Notes under the pieces: generated by a model
Databases searched by the model: none
Told to the model about the DNA's origin: nothing
The model's input: the letters and a program-made list of their open reading frames with translations, nothing else
Shown here: positions 1 to 10,749 of the stretch, piece by piece
Layout of the letters: every line of letters starts with the position of its first letter
How positions within the stretch are numbered: position 1 is the first letter of the stretch
Assembly (NCBI GenBank): GCA_022539475.1
Contig: VCMS01000061.1
Location: forward strand, 1 to 44,117
Reading direction: 5' to 3'
DNA from: Gracilaria domingensis
Taxonomy: Eukaryota; Rhodophyta; Florideophyceae; Gracilariales; Gracilariaceae
DNA length: 44,117 nucleotides
Program-made: the position numbers and the translations under genes

Positions 1-577
1 GTAGTTCCGGTGAGCCACAGCGAGTGGAGATATCCAAACCAACGGTGTTGGGCAAAACGGGCAACCAACGAGCCGCGCAGCGGGGCACTGACTCGCGAGA
101 TCGAGAAATATTTCCAGACAGTGTGGGTCAAACCTGTATAACAGGGCAGAGCGATAGGAGCCGTATGACGGAAATAATAACAATAAAACAACACAAAAGA
201 TGCCGTAACGACGGTCTAGAACTCCTCAGTGGTAGAGGTCGGATGGCTAGCCCGGAATTGTGGCGGCTTACCCGATTAGGGACGAAGACCGTTCACAAGC
301 GGCAAGAAAGTGAGAGCCAGAAGCCTCCTTGAGGTTTACTTCCCATACAGTGGCGGCAAGTGCCGCCACCTATATAGGGCACTTGAAAATATCAACTAGA
401 AATATCTAACTATCCGGCGCTACCGGCCAACATCCTACACGTGTGAAACCGTGGCAGGCTTGCCATGGCGCAACCGGCATCGGGCCAACTCAGCACACGT
501 GTGCAGAAACACTACCCTTCCCAGGCATACCCCAAAATAGGGCCACTACCACAATAGCCTCTCATTACATGAGGTGT
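1..577 (-). repeat. Left terminal direct repeat (3' LTR, truncated by window start)
   Basis: Bases 1-577 match 10750-11326 with a constant offset of 10749 and only a handful of substitutions, all in the last 150 bases. A palindromic TATA-like CCTATATAGG lies at about 368-377, next to the small inverted repeat TGGCGGCAAGTGCCGCCA. Identity stops abruptly after GAGGTGT at 577. The shared end is not a clean TG/CA terminus, although ACA at 567-569 with TGT on the minus strand is close. The 102-codon open frame inside the repeat is identical in both copies because the DNA is, and is not treated as a gene. Confidence 0.8.
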
Positions 578-680
578 GGAAATAAAGAATTCTCCGAAGA
601 CGGGTCTGCCGAGAACTGTTCGGAGCCACCAACACCTGCGGTGTCAATAGCGAACCTCGCCATCTCGAGCCCTGCCGCGA

Positions 681-2377
681 TGTCCAACACACCGAACGCC
701 CATCCGTCTTCAACCGCACGTATGCAAGTTTCGAACCCGCCGTTCTGGTCTGTACCTCTTCCGCAGTCGGCGGCTGCCTCCCAGCCGGGTTCTTCCGGAC
801 AGGATCACGCTCCAGCTCAGGCTGGTCCCGCGCCCGTATGGGATTGGTTCAACGCCGAGATGCCAGCTACGCTGGGTGGATGGCCTACCGCAGGCGCGTT
901 ACGCATCTGGGATTCGCACCGGCACAGTTTCCTTTTCGCCCAGGCTTCCTGGCTTGACGCCGAGGCCGTTCGGGATACCGAGCTCGTCGACTCGTACGCT
1001 GTCGACGGTCAACTCCCTGGTGGGCTTCCTGCTGACGTTACCCGTTCATGGGACTGGGTCGCCTGCGTTGCGGTCACACCGAGTTGCCTGTTTGTAGGTC
1101 GAAACGAGACGAGACAATTCGCTCGCAATGAGATGGCCCGCATTGGGTACGCGCGACACTTCCGAGCTCCGAACGAACATCCGGTGCTGGCACAGTACCA
1201 GTATGACGTGGCACGTTACCGACCTTTCGGCGAGGTCGGCTACGGCGACCATCTAGCCAACGCGTTGGACGAAATTGACCGATATTCGGACACCGTTCAG
1301 CCGCAGCAGTAGTTGATCCTGTGGGCGCGGCCCATTCTTCGTGCCGAGTTCCGGTTCCTTCGCCGTCCTGCACGGTCTCAGTTTCATGAAGGCCTCCGAT
1401 TCGAGAGGAAATGGCGTTCTTGCTTCGGAATACTGGTGCCGTACCAGTGCACGGAGGTCGAGCGCATCGCGCGATACTCCCATACTGAGCGATACCTGCC
1501 GCTGCCGTCGTTCTGGCCTGCGGTCGAAGTCCCACGAGGGTGTCACGTAGAGCTACCGCCCTGTCTAACGTACATAGGCTCGTACTTCATGAACGATCCG
1601 CCTCGCGGCCTGTGGAGCATCCTGGCAACAGAATGGACCGTCCGCGTTGCGGCTTTCCTCCTCATCGAGGCATATGATTCGTACCGAGTTTCGTTCATCC
1701 CGAAGCTCATCCGGCAAGCGATCCGAGCGTTGGATCTCTCCGAGATGCTCGGCTCGGTCCACAATGCGCGCGAAGCCACCGCGTTGGTAGACGTCATTAA
1801 CCAGATTGACTGGAATGAGGTGCCTGCTAGTGAGGTTTCCGACGGGGTTCGTCGGCAGTCGCACCGTTATCCCGGACGGAACGTCAATGCCGGCGACTTC
1901 GTATACTTTGACCCATGGATTTGAGAGATAACTAGTCCCGCTGAGGCGGCTGGTCGCCGCCGAGAGGAGCGTCATATCCCGGAAGGGCACCTGCGTGGGT
2001 TCGTATGCGTCGATGACGACGGTGATGACCCTACTGAGGGAGGAAGCCCCATGGATGAGGAGAGCCCAGTGGGCGTGGAGGTTGTACCGGAGCCCGGAGC
2101 TATGGGCGACGACGACGAATTCGAGGTTGTTGTCCCACCTGCTGTAGCGGCTCCCGATCCGACCGGCCCGTGGGCTCAGGACGTAGCATCCGCCGGGGGC
2201 GGCAGTTTCTCACTCACTCCGCGAGCGGCGGTCATTCGCGACTTCCTTCGAGGCGTAGGAGTGGCCGTTCCCGATACGGTGAACGACGAGTCAGAGTTGC
2301 AAGCGATAGCGGCACAGCGCTTCTCCGGGGCTCCCGGTAGTGGGGGCACCCCAGGTGCTGGGCCGTCTGGCGCGTAA
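681..2377 (+). pseudogene. Antisense ORF between pol and left LTR, unknown protein, two in-frame stops
   Basis: One plus-strand frame stays open from inside the repeat (from 443) to the stop at 2375-2377, apart from TAG at 1310-1312 and TGA at 1922-1924. From the ATG at 681 this would be about 565 codons. ATG 570 is an alternative start at the edge of the repeat. Both stops can come from single C-to-T changes: CAG to TAG and CGA to TGA. The product starts Ser/Pro/Ala-rich, then has a Trp-rich globular-looking region (VWDWFNAEMP near codon 50, SWDWVACVAV near codon 115), a middle part rich in aromatic and basic residues, and an acidic then Gly/Ala/Pro-rich tail. I do not recognise the family. 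It is antisense to gag-pol, in the position where some LTR elements carry an extra antisense or env-like ORF. It could also be captured host sequence. Confidence 0.55.
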
Positions 2378-2894
2378 TTCCTCGGCTCGCGATCCCTGAC
2401 GGGCCACGGTAGTTCGTGATAGACCCCGATGATGAGGGGCGACTCAATAGGTAGAGGTAAACATCTCCATCCTTGCTGGCTTGGCTCAAACTTTTCGTCT
2501 TGTTCTACCCGTTCTCAGTAGGCAATACCTCGTTCGAGGCTGTTACAAAAGGCCCACGAGAGAGGGGTAACTTTCCGCAGAAGCGGCTGTAGCGATAAAA
2601 CTTCTTAGTCTTCCTTCCAGTGTCCTGGCTTCTTCTCCTTCTTCTTAGGCGTCTTTCTTCTTCATCTTCTTCTCCACTGTAAGTGGCTTCCGCGTTTCGC
2701 GGCTTGTCTGCTCAGACAGAGATTGTCCGCATAGAGCTGCATATTGCTGCTTTTCAGTAGCTTCCGCCTAGGGCGGCTTGTTAGTATCAACATCGTTGCG
2801 TTCGCGTGAAGCGGCAAGTTTTGCATGATGCAATTCCATCCGCGTGAAGCGGCATATTCCGTCCGAGACGGCATAAATCACAAGTTGTGGGTGG
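2378..2894. other. Non-coding interval between antisense ORF and chromodomain, with polypurine tract
   Basis: No gene is seen here. Bases 2629-2676 are almost pure pyrimidine on the plus strand, so on the retroelement's own strand this is a purine-rich tract, just downstream of the chromodomain stop. Such a tract is what primes second-strand synthesis in LTR elements. Several short GCGGCTT/AAGCGGC motifs recur between 2690 and 2870 in both orientations. Whether the tract marks the true start of the 3' LTR is discussed in the findings. Confidence 0.4.
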
Positions 2895-4322
2895 TCAACC
2901 CACTTGGGCTCTGTCAAGCGTAGCCGGTATCGGTGTTCGTGTGCGACGGTGGTACTGTAGGACCTTAGAGCGAGGAAGATGCTCGAAAGGCTCATGTGTA
3001 TCCTTCGAAGAAGAACAGCCGTACCAACGGACTCGATACAATAGATCTCCATCAGAGGCGTAGCCTTGAATAATCAGACGGTCCATAACGTACTCTCTGT
3101 CGAGGACACGCCACTCAGTGAGCGGTTCGGTTATTGTGCTCTCTTCTGGGGTGTCGTTGATTGCTTTCCCGTCGCGGGCGTCGCTGCCAAACGGCTTCCA
3201 TCGTGACGGCAGTGCATTCTGCACGCCAGGTGGTCCTGGTGAGGATTGTGTGTTCCTGACATTCAGGCTTCCATATTTCTGGCTTTCTATCCCGTGTTGT
3301 CGGGCTGTGATCTTACTTTGGTCTTCTCGAACAGCGAGCTTCCGGCGTTCCGGCCGGATCTCCCGTCGTGAGGGTGAACGGTCCGCCTTGCGGTGCGCCA
3401 GTGAGTGGTGCTGTTGTGCGCGCCGTGGCGGAGTTTCGCCACTCACTGCTGGTGATGGGGCCTGCGCCGTTGCACGGGTGTGCAATGCCGATTCAAATTC
3501 GGAATTTCCGTTTTCGGCTGCCGCAAGCCTTACAGCAGGCACGTGCCCGGCTCGTGTGCTATTGTCCTCCACTGGAGGCGGATCGCCGACGAAGCCAGAC
3601 ACTTGGCGCATTGTGCGCGCGTGTGCAGCGTTGTGCTGCTTTCCACTTACTGTGGCGTATCGGCTCGCCATATCGGCGGTTTCCTCCGTGTTTTCAACGG
3701 CTTCATCACTCGATGCTTCACTGGGATCTCCCGAAGTCGAGTCTGCCGTAACAGCACGGTCCCTTTTGACTAACTTTTCTTCCGGACTTCCGGCTTTCCT
3801 TGATGAATTTGCGTTCCCGCTCGCGGGCTCCGACTGCCGCACGGGTGTATTCTCCGCATTCGACGCGGCTGCTGCGGTGTTTACCACACTCTTTTCCGGC
3901 GTACCGGTCTCACGCTGCACAGCTGGGGCAGGTTCTTGTCCTTCCGTCTGTGACGGCCGTACAGTGCTATCCGCGTGCGACGAGTCGGCTTCTGCAGCAG
4001 CTACATCCTGGTGTTCTTCCGGTTTTCTGGCTTCGTGCTCCACCGAAGTGTTGCGTTCCTCCTCAGACTTCCGCAATAATTGTGGGTCAGACTTTTCGTT
4101 CCGGATCTCCGGATGCTTCTCCTGCGTCAGCGCGTGCTGCGGCGGGACAGAGGTCTGGGAAGGCAATTCCGTCGACGACGGTGACAAAGAACGATCTGAC
4201 TCCTTCCCCTCCTCAGTTGGAGCGTCGGGGGCGGTGGTTAGTATCCCCGGAGAGGCCAGTATCGGCGTGCGTACGTGAGCGGCAGCAGAGACTGACTGGT
4301 AAGATTCCGGCTTATCCGGCAA
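2895..4322 (-). pseudogene. pol: Pol C-terminus: disordered spacer plus chromodomain
   Basis: A 475-codon open stretch in the same minus-strand frame as the rest of pol, bounded upstream by a TGA near 4336. The first 400 residues are Ser/Glu/Pro/Thr-rich and look disordered. The last 70 residues match a chromodomain: EWRVLDREYV, then LLYRVRWYGC, then HEPFEHLPRS, with the terminal helix before the stop at 2895. In chromoviruses this module follows integrase and steers integration to chromatin with modified histones. The usual TWEP is THEP here, so one aromatic-cage position is changed. The matching spacer in the plus-strand copy (13990-14963) is about as long, but that copy is cut before the chromodomain. 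Confidence 0.75.
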
Positions 4323-4598
4323 ATCAGCAAGTCAGCGGTTGGGATGCGGCAATACTGACAATGAAGTGCGCGCTTCCGCTTCAGCGGCTGGTTCCACAGG
4401 AGGCATAGCGGTGTCCGGCGTTTCCGGTTGCGTTTCATGAGAAGCAGGCGTTTGCGCAGGCGTTACGCGATCTCGCGAAAAACGCTCGTACTCTCCCTTG
4501 ATGTCAAGGACAACCGTAGTGTCGGTAATTGAAATGACCCCATAGGGACCATCCGCGATAGGAGAAAGCTTATGGCGCTTCTTCTTCTCGGGATTGTA

Positions 4599-6113
4599 TC
4601 ATTCCTTTCGTATGAAGGCATAGCTACCTTCCCTCATCTGAGGGGCATGTTTGCGCACTCTTGCGTCGAAATTCCGCTTGTAGGCGGTTTGTGCCTTAGC
4701 GATATTCTGCCTAACCGTAGGAATAAACTTCGTGAGCCATCCCTTCCACGCGTCCCTATGGAGGCGGGGCAAGGGGAATTTGTCCAGTACTGGCTGTGGC
4801 TCGATGACCACCGACGGTGGTACGCGTGATAGCACAAGCTCGAACGGCGAGATCTGAGTAGTGCGATGAACCTGCGTATTGTAGGCATGTGTCACCGCAT
4901 CGGTGTATTGATTCCATTCCGACGGGTGCTCGGCAACCAATGTCCGTTATGCGTTGAGCATTGTGCGGTTAAAACGTTCAACCTGCCCATTACTCTGGGG
5001 ATGATATGTTGTCGTGAACCTGTTTTGAATCCGCAAGATGTGGCAGACGTCTTGAAAGAACTTAGACGCGAACTGCGGTCCATTATCCGATAACAAATCA
5101 ATCGGCGGTCCGTAGACAAAAACCCAGTGTGTGACGAAAGCTTGGGCGACCGCACTGGCAGTAACCTTCTCCAAAGGCACAGTCCGTACCAGCTTAGAAA
5201 AGCATTCAGTGATCACCAGTAGAAACCGGTATCCCTGACGGGTGCGAATAAACCCGCGGAGCAAGTCGATAGCCACGAACTCCAGTGGAGCCCTAGCAGG
5301 GAAGAGTACCAATTTCTTGGAGTACTTCCGCAGTTCAACGCGATTCTTGGCGAAATCAGAACATCCACGAACAGTGGCATACGGATCGAACGCCATCGCT
5401 GGCCAGTAGAAGTCCTTCCTCAAAGTGTAGTACAACTTCCTGCCACCAGGGTGGGCTGAGAGCTTCGCATAGTGCGACAGATGCAGTACTCGTGACTGAA
5501 GTGAGTGAGGAACCACAATCTGTGGCCTGCGCCCGACACTTCGGATGAGGAACCCTTGGTCGTTCTCGACGAAAGACAGTCGTGCTCCGCAGTTCAGACG
5601 GCTACGAATCTCCGTACAAAACCGGTCTGTGTGCTGCTCTCTGATGAGTTCTTTCGGCTTGATCGGTACGAAAGAACCCGGTTCTGGGCGCGTGTATGAC
5701 ACATTTAAAACAGCATCGTAGATGTCCCATCTTTCCGAATCTTCATCGGCATCGCTCGAGCCGTCTTCCGCGAGGAAGCAAGGTATTTCTAGGTCATCGA
5801 CTGGCGCAGCTTCAGCCGTTGTTTTCAAGCGGGACAGTGCATCAGCCTGAGTGTTCAGGAGTCCTTTCTTGTAGCGGATTTCAAAGTCGAATTCCGAGAA
5901 GCAAAGTCTCCACCGCATCAAGCGGCCAGATGGCTCTGCTATAGAGATTAGCCAGCGTAAGGCCGTATGATCGGTATGAACAATGAAGCGAGTTCCCATA
6001 AGATAGGGCCGCAGTGTCTGTAATGCACAGACAACTGCCAACCACTCCTTCTCGGATACCGAGTAATTCCTCTCGTGATCGTTGAGGCTTCTTGACCAAT
6101 ACCCAATTGGCAA
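4599..6113 (-). pseudogene. pol: RNase H C-terminal part and integrase (pol), interrupted by stops
   Basis: The segment 6113-4947 is 388 codons. It begins in RNase H (SEKEWLAVV near residue 20, catalytic HTDHTALRW near 46-54, closing QADALSRL near 89-96) and runs into integrase. The zinc-binding region has the histidines (SHYAKLSAHPGG near 213-224) but only one Cys of the expected CxxC (GCSDFAKN). The catalytic triad is present: D near 283 (VAIDLL), D near 343 (LSDNGPQF) and E near 379 (NGQVERFN), with the normal spacing between the last two. A TAA at about 4944 breaks the frame. The integrase C-terminus continues from 4940 to a TGA at about 4596. All of it is in the pol frame, so these are point nonsense changes, not rearrangements. 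Confidence 0.85.
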
Positions 6114-6185
6114 TCGCTCGCCATCCTCTGTGGTCTGGAAAAAAGCGCAGCCAACTTGGTAGTCGCTCGCATCCGTATCGATAGC

Positions 6186-7625
6186 TTACGGCAAACCAGC
6201 CCTGGGTAGGGATAGAATAGGTGGCGATGTCACCGCGTCCACGAGCGACGAGAAAGCCGCAGCCTTGCGGTCGTCGAATTTTTCCAGGTTGACTGGCTGT
6301 TCTTTGCAAAGGGGCTCATTCAACGGGGCCGCAATGTCCGCAAAGTTCGGTATAAAGCGGGGGTAAACATCACACAAGCTGAGAAAGGATCGGAGTTCAG
6401 TCTGCGTCCGCGGATGCTTAGCCTCTTTGAGGGATTTTACACTGACTTCGTCTATCGACAGCCGTCCAGGACGGATAACGTGGCCGAGATACCTGACGGT
6501 TTCGGTAAAGAACTCGCACTTTTTCAGCTTGAGTGTAATGACTGCATCTCGTAGGACTCGCATCACATCCCGTACGTGGGTCAAGTGCTCGTCCAGGTTG
6601 CTGGAGTAGACAATGATGTCGTGCAGGTAAACCAGGCAAGTCTTCCACTTGAAACGGGCGAGCAAAATGTCCACAGCATGTTGAAATGTGGCTGGCGCGT
6701 TCGTTAACCCCAGGGGCATCCGATTGAATCGGTATAATCCTTCATGACATACGAAGGCTGTCTTGTCACGATCTTCAGCCCTCACGGGGACTTGCTAATA
6801 GCCCGAATTCGCGTCTAGGGTTGTGAAAACTTTCGCCTCGCCCAATGAATCGATGCATTCATCCATTCGTGGGATAGGATATACATCCTTGACCGTAGCC
6901 GCGTTTAGCTTTCGGTAATCGATGCAAAATCGCCAAGACCGATCGGCTTTGGGCGCAAGCACCACCGGCGAAGCCCGTGGTGACTGGGCCGGCTCAATAC
7001 CTCCAGCGCGGAGCATTCTCTCAACTTGGGCTTTCTCCTCCTGCCGAGCTGTCGGTCCTGCCTGGTAAGGGTGCTGTGAAATGGGCCGAGTATTCGGTAG
7101 CAAATCAGTCCGATGTTCGGTAATACCAATCTCACCCAGTGTGCCATCCCACATGGGCGTGAACTCTTCGAGCATGTGCCGCAATTTATCGCGGTGAGTC
7201 TTTGGGACATGTTCAAGATCCAGAGACTCGAGTTCTTGTACTGCCTTATCCTTCGTGTCAGCAGCATTCAGGTCCTTATCATTACTTTCTGACGAGGTCG
7301 GCATTGCCTCCTTCGACAGGCTGCGGTTATTCGCATCCGACAAAGTCGGCGTAGCATTTACCGACGGACTATCCGGTCCTGTATTCGGTTCGGAATTGTT
7401 CCGTTCCGCCTCCCCCTCGTCAGCTTCGAGGATTCCGAGAACTTCGGCCATAGAAACCTGAATAGGCACTATAGCCGCAGGGTGCGGGAGCAATGATCCA
7501 ATAACTTGGCTCCTAACCAACCGTTGGGGAAAACGGCTGAAGTTCGCAACCAGCACCTGAAAAGGCTTCTCGGGTTCGACGAAAAAAATCCCATGAGCCA
7601 GGGCGAGCTGATGCTTCTCCTGCAA
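6186..7625 (-). pseudogene. pol: Reverse transcriptase and start of RNase H (pol), with TAG stop and YLHD active site
   Basis: This is the 7625-6795 segment continued by 6785-6186, same frame. After an acidic linker come the RT palm and fingers: RTDLLPNTRPISQ, ASPVVLAPKADRSW, CIDYRKLNAATVKD, FTTLDANSGY. There the frame hits TAG (6795-6797) where this family normally has Trp (SGYWQ), so a TGG-to-TAG change is likely. Next are RFNRMPLGLTNAPATFQ and the catalytic loop, read as VYLHDIIVYS. The first Asp of YxDD is His (codon at 6621-6623), which should abolish polymerase activity. The segment ends at TAA 6186-6188, where the second copy keeps a Tyr codon; the RNase H start (IDTDASDY) follows immediately. 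RNA-templated synthesis by this copy is very unlikely. Confidence 0.88.
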
Positions 7626-8291
7626 CGCAGGCTAGGGTTTCACCGTTTGTAAGCGACATTGTGGAGATGTTACAGTAACCCAGAGCTGCGATTCGGGCGG
7701 GATGAAAATAGATCGAGCAACTCGGATCTTCGTAGACTTCCGTTCATCAGCGGCAGGCTCCTGCGCAGCAGGCAAGGGCACTTGCTTCTTCAAAGCCCGT
7801 CAAAGGGGACGCCGAACGATCGGTACAATGGTTCCATCCTCCATTTCGATGGTTCTTTGTGGCGGTCGAATTGATTCGACGAAGCGGTCACAGAAGTCAC
7901 ATCCGCGTATACCCGGCGCAGCGAGCTGTTTGCAAACAAAGAAATCGAGCTTCACCACTTAGTGGCCAAGCCTGACAAACAGGTCTTTCACTCTCACTGT
8001 AGAGAGTGGCCGATTATTCGCATCCGTGATGTCAATATGCGGTGCCGCACGAACGCGAGACCACAAGTGCAGCGGAATCATAGACTCAACCAAAACATTT
8101 GGCCCAGCTCCGATATCGAGCACGGACAACTGCCGGACCATATACTGGTCGGAAACACCTAGGTTGGCGTAAACTTTGTAGTTACGTTTCGCCATGACCA
8201 GGACTCTATCCGGGGGCCGGCTGTTCTTAGACCGTATCCACGGGTGACGCAAGACACCAAGTTGCTCAGAGGCCACGTCTGTAGTGGCCAT
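7626..8291 (-). pseudogene. pol: Retropepsin-type aspartic protease region
   Basis: An open stretch from 8291 to 7959 carries the active-site signature LDIGAGPNVLV (Asp near residue 59, in the DTGA position of retropepsins), followed by strand motifs such as HIDITDANNRPL and VRVKDLFVRLG. The frame is the same as the downstream pol pieces. Between 7959 and 7626 the same frame still yields protease-like sequence (CDFCDRFVESI) but with stops, so the C-terminal half and the junction to the RT linker are damaged. Retropepsins cut the gag-pol polyprotein. Only one Asp is supplied per chain and dimerisation makes the active site. Confidence 0.7.
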
Positions 8292-8391
8292 CTTCCTCGA
8301 AAATTTGTCACCGGGGAGCGAGGCTTCTCAGCCTCAGGCGAGCTAGATCCCGTCTCTGGGAGCGCCTCTCCATTGCTGGAGGCTCCCATGC

Positions 8392-10260
8392 TCAGTTTTT
8401 CTGAGCTTCGCCGCCAATCTGTGGAGGTTTCAATTCCGCAGGAGCTGCTACAGTTCCACCATTCGATGGCACCGTTTCCTGGGTTCCAGACTGAGTCTCC
8501 GCCTTCGAACGAAGGTACGATTTGACGGGAACGCGTTCCCGTTCGGCAGGCGTCAACGACTCGTATTGAGGCACGGTCTTCGCCATATCCCTTATGGGCA
8601 TTAAACAATTCGGGGCGATGTGTCCATGCATGTAACAGGTGTGGCAAATAAGGTGCCGGAGTAGATCGGATTCGGCTAACGGCGCTCCTGTCCTGGGGAA
8701 TAGGGATCCCTCCAACCAGGGCGTTGACTGCGATATCCACCAGCGTGTGGCACGTGCAAAACCGGAACGTGTTGACCGGTGTACAGAGCAGGGTCTACGT
8801 CAACAGTAGGCGGCTCCGTCGTTGACGGCAACTCCGTAGTCGGCATTGAACCATCAGCCTGTAACAGGTGTAGGTTGTCATAACCCTCTTGAACCGAACC
8901 TCGCGATAGAGGCAAAGAAGAATCCCGGCCTTCTACATGAAGGAGGCGGCGCGTGCGCGTCTTGACACCAGCGCGCCCGCGAGCTGCATCTCCCTCAGCT
9001 TGGGCAAATTGTACGAGTTCCAGATAGGTAATCCGGCATTTGTTCTCCCGATAACGGGCTACCAACGTCCGAATTGATCGGTCCAGTCCATCAACAAACA
9101 TCGCACACCGCTCAGCTGCGAAAAACACGTTGCCACATCTGTGGAAAGCCTTGTTGAGGCGGGTAGAATAAACGGTTTCCGACTCATCGGCTCCTTGCTT
9201 CGTGTCTCCCACCCTGTATCGCATTGCCTGTCGCGTAAGAGCTCAGAAGATATTTTACCGCTTCCGGCCAGCACGTGACTCCTCCTCCGGAGGCGCGAGA
9301 TGACCCACGAACCGAATTGAATTGATCTTCGGCTACGCCCGTCAAAACGTACGGCAGCGCAATGTAGGCCTGTGCCTCACTCATCCGAAGTACATCGGCT
9401 TCCGCCACGAGGCGGCCAAGAAAATCCAAGACAAGAATTGGATCTTCCCCAGAGAACTTGTCGGGCTTTAGCGTGAGCTCCTTTTGTCGGAGATGGTTTC
9501 GCACCTTGCCAGTACCACGTGGGGTTCTCTGTGGCGTCGTGTCCTCCAGCCGATAATATCGGTACGATAGCAGCTTCCGATACAGTAGGTTTGTCGGCTT
9601 CAATTCCTTCAATTCAAGGTGTCTCCGTCCTTTCGTACCGCCTCGTGCAACACCAGAAGTGGCTTCAGTAGCCCGCGAACGGGAAGCACGCTGGCGAGAG
9701 CGATCGTTCTCGCTGTCCGACGAGTTGGATGAAGATCCCACATTTTGGGCTTTTTCTTCTGAAGATGACGAAGAAGACGAGTCAGACTCAACCTTGACCT
9801 TCTTCCTTGCCGGACGATCGCGGGAACGGCGCAAGTGCTGAGAACCCTCAGAAACCGGGGCTCCCGGCTCAACAGCATCAGATACGATGATTTGCTCGAC
9901 CGTCTCCAGACGGGTAGCCAGGCGGTCCAGGCGTGCAGAAGCCTGCTCGTGCAGAGCAGCCGATACCTGTCGGTGTTCCATAATCTGGTTGACATCAGAC
10001 CGTAAAACACGGACGTCGCTCGAAACATCGCGGACACCGGCTTCATCGAGCCGTTGCCGGAGTTTCGTAATATCCCGGATGAGGCCCACTTCGGAGTTCT
10101 GCAGGATGCGAATCTGAGCCTCTAATTCACGGAGGGTGTACTCGTCGGCCCGCGACGACATAACGTCAACATCTGCGGCGGAGTCAGCCGCAGGTGCGGT
10201 TTCAGTTGGCCCACGAGTGAGTGGGGTCCCGTTATTAGAACGGAGACCCCAGGAAGCCAA
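8392..10260 (-). pseudogene. gag: Gag with coiled coil, gag core and CCHC zinc knuckle (two frameshifts)
   Basis: The ATG at 10260 opens 358 codons: a helical heptad-rich region (about residues 38-130), then a Ser/Glu/Arg-rich patch with basic KKVKVE, then the gag core (LKPDKFSGEDPILVLDFLG and following helices). Near 9250 the core continues in the next frame (9224-8676: SETVYSTRLNKAFHRCG, FVDGLDRSIRTLV). Near 8710 it returns to the first frame, where the nucleocapsid zinc knuckle CHTCYMHGHIAPNC (C-x2-C-x4-H-x4-C) lies at about 8646-8605. The frame therefore changes twice, which looks like indel damage. Gag packages the element RNA in cytoplasmic particles. Confidence 0.75.
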
Positions 10261-10749
10261 TTACGCCATTACCGGGGATCCCGAGGGTGTCCTTCGGCAG
10301 CGGGGGCAGACTTGCCGGCAAGCCGGACAAACCGGGCACAGAAGCGGCACGTGGCGCACCACTCCTGCGACGGGACGACATCGTTCACCGACACAGTCGG
10401 CCAATTGGGAACCAAAACAACTTCCGAAAACGGACAATGAAACAACCGTAAGAACGGATATTCCCAACTATCTGGGCTTCAAACAAATGAACAAACTCAT
10501 ACGATTGTTGGGCAATAAAGCCGATTCTAGGTCGGGAGACCAGTTTGTGGTGCAATCCCACGAGTGGGCAAACAAGAACCGCGTCGCGGAAACCGCACTT
10601 ACAGAGTGTTCGAGCCCCGCTCCCTATAGGGTTAGGGTCGGTGGTAGAACCCTCCGGTAGGGCTGACACAGGCCGGATGTAAATCCGGGCAGCCCCGTCC
10701 TGGGCGTGCAGCCGGAGGTTGGGGTGGGTAGAGTCGACGTAGAGTCCGG
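10261..10749 (-). other. Leader between gag start and the mapped repeat, with PBS-like sequence
   Basis: No gene is supported. At 10608-10623 the plus strand reads GTTCGAGCCCCGCTCC, which looks like a tRNA T-loop with the 3' half of the T-stem. A primer-binding site of a minus-strand element should show tRNA 3'-end sequence on the plus strand, so this is a candidate, but no CCA follows where expected. The part right of about 10625 probably belongs to the right terminal repeat: its counterpart would lie left of the window, so the repeat start cannot be mapped. Confidence 0.3.

Noticed and set aside
24..332. 102-codon open frame, identical at 10773-11081
   Set aside because: It lies inside the terminal repeat, so identity follows from the repeat. 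It shows no domain and is probably chance.
3118..4278. 386-codon plus-strand frame opposite the chromodomain spacer
   Set aside because: It is the antisense shadow of the low-complexity spacer, with Ser/Cys/Arg-rich composition and no conserved counterpart in the second copy.
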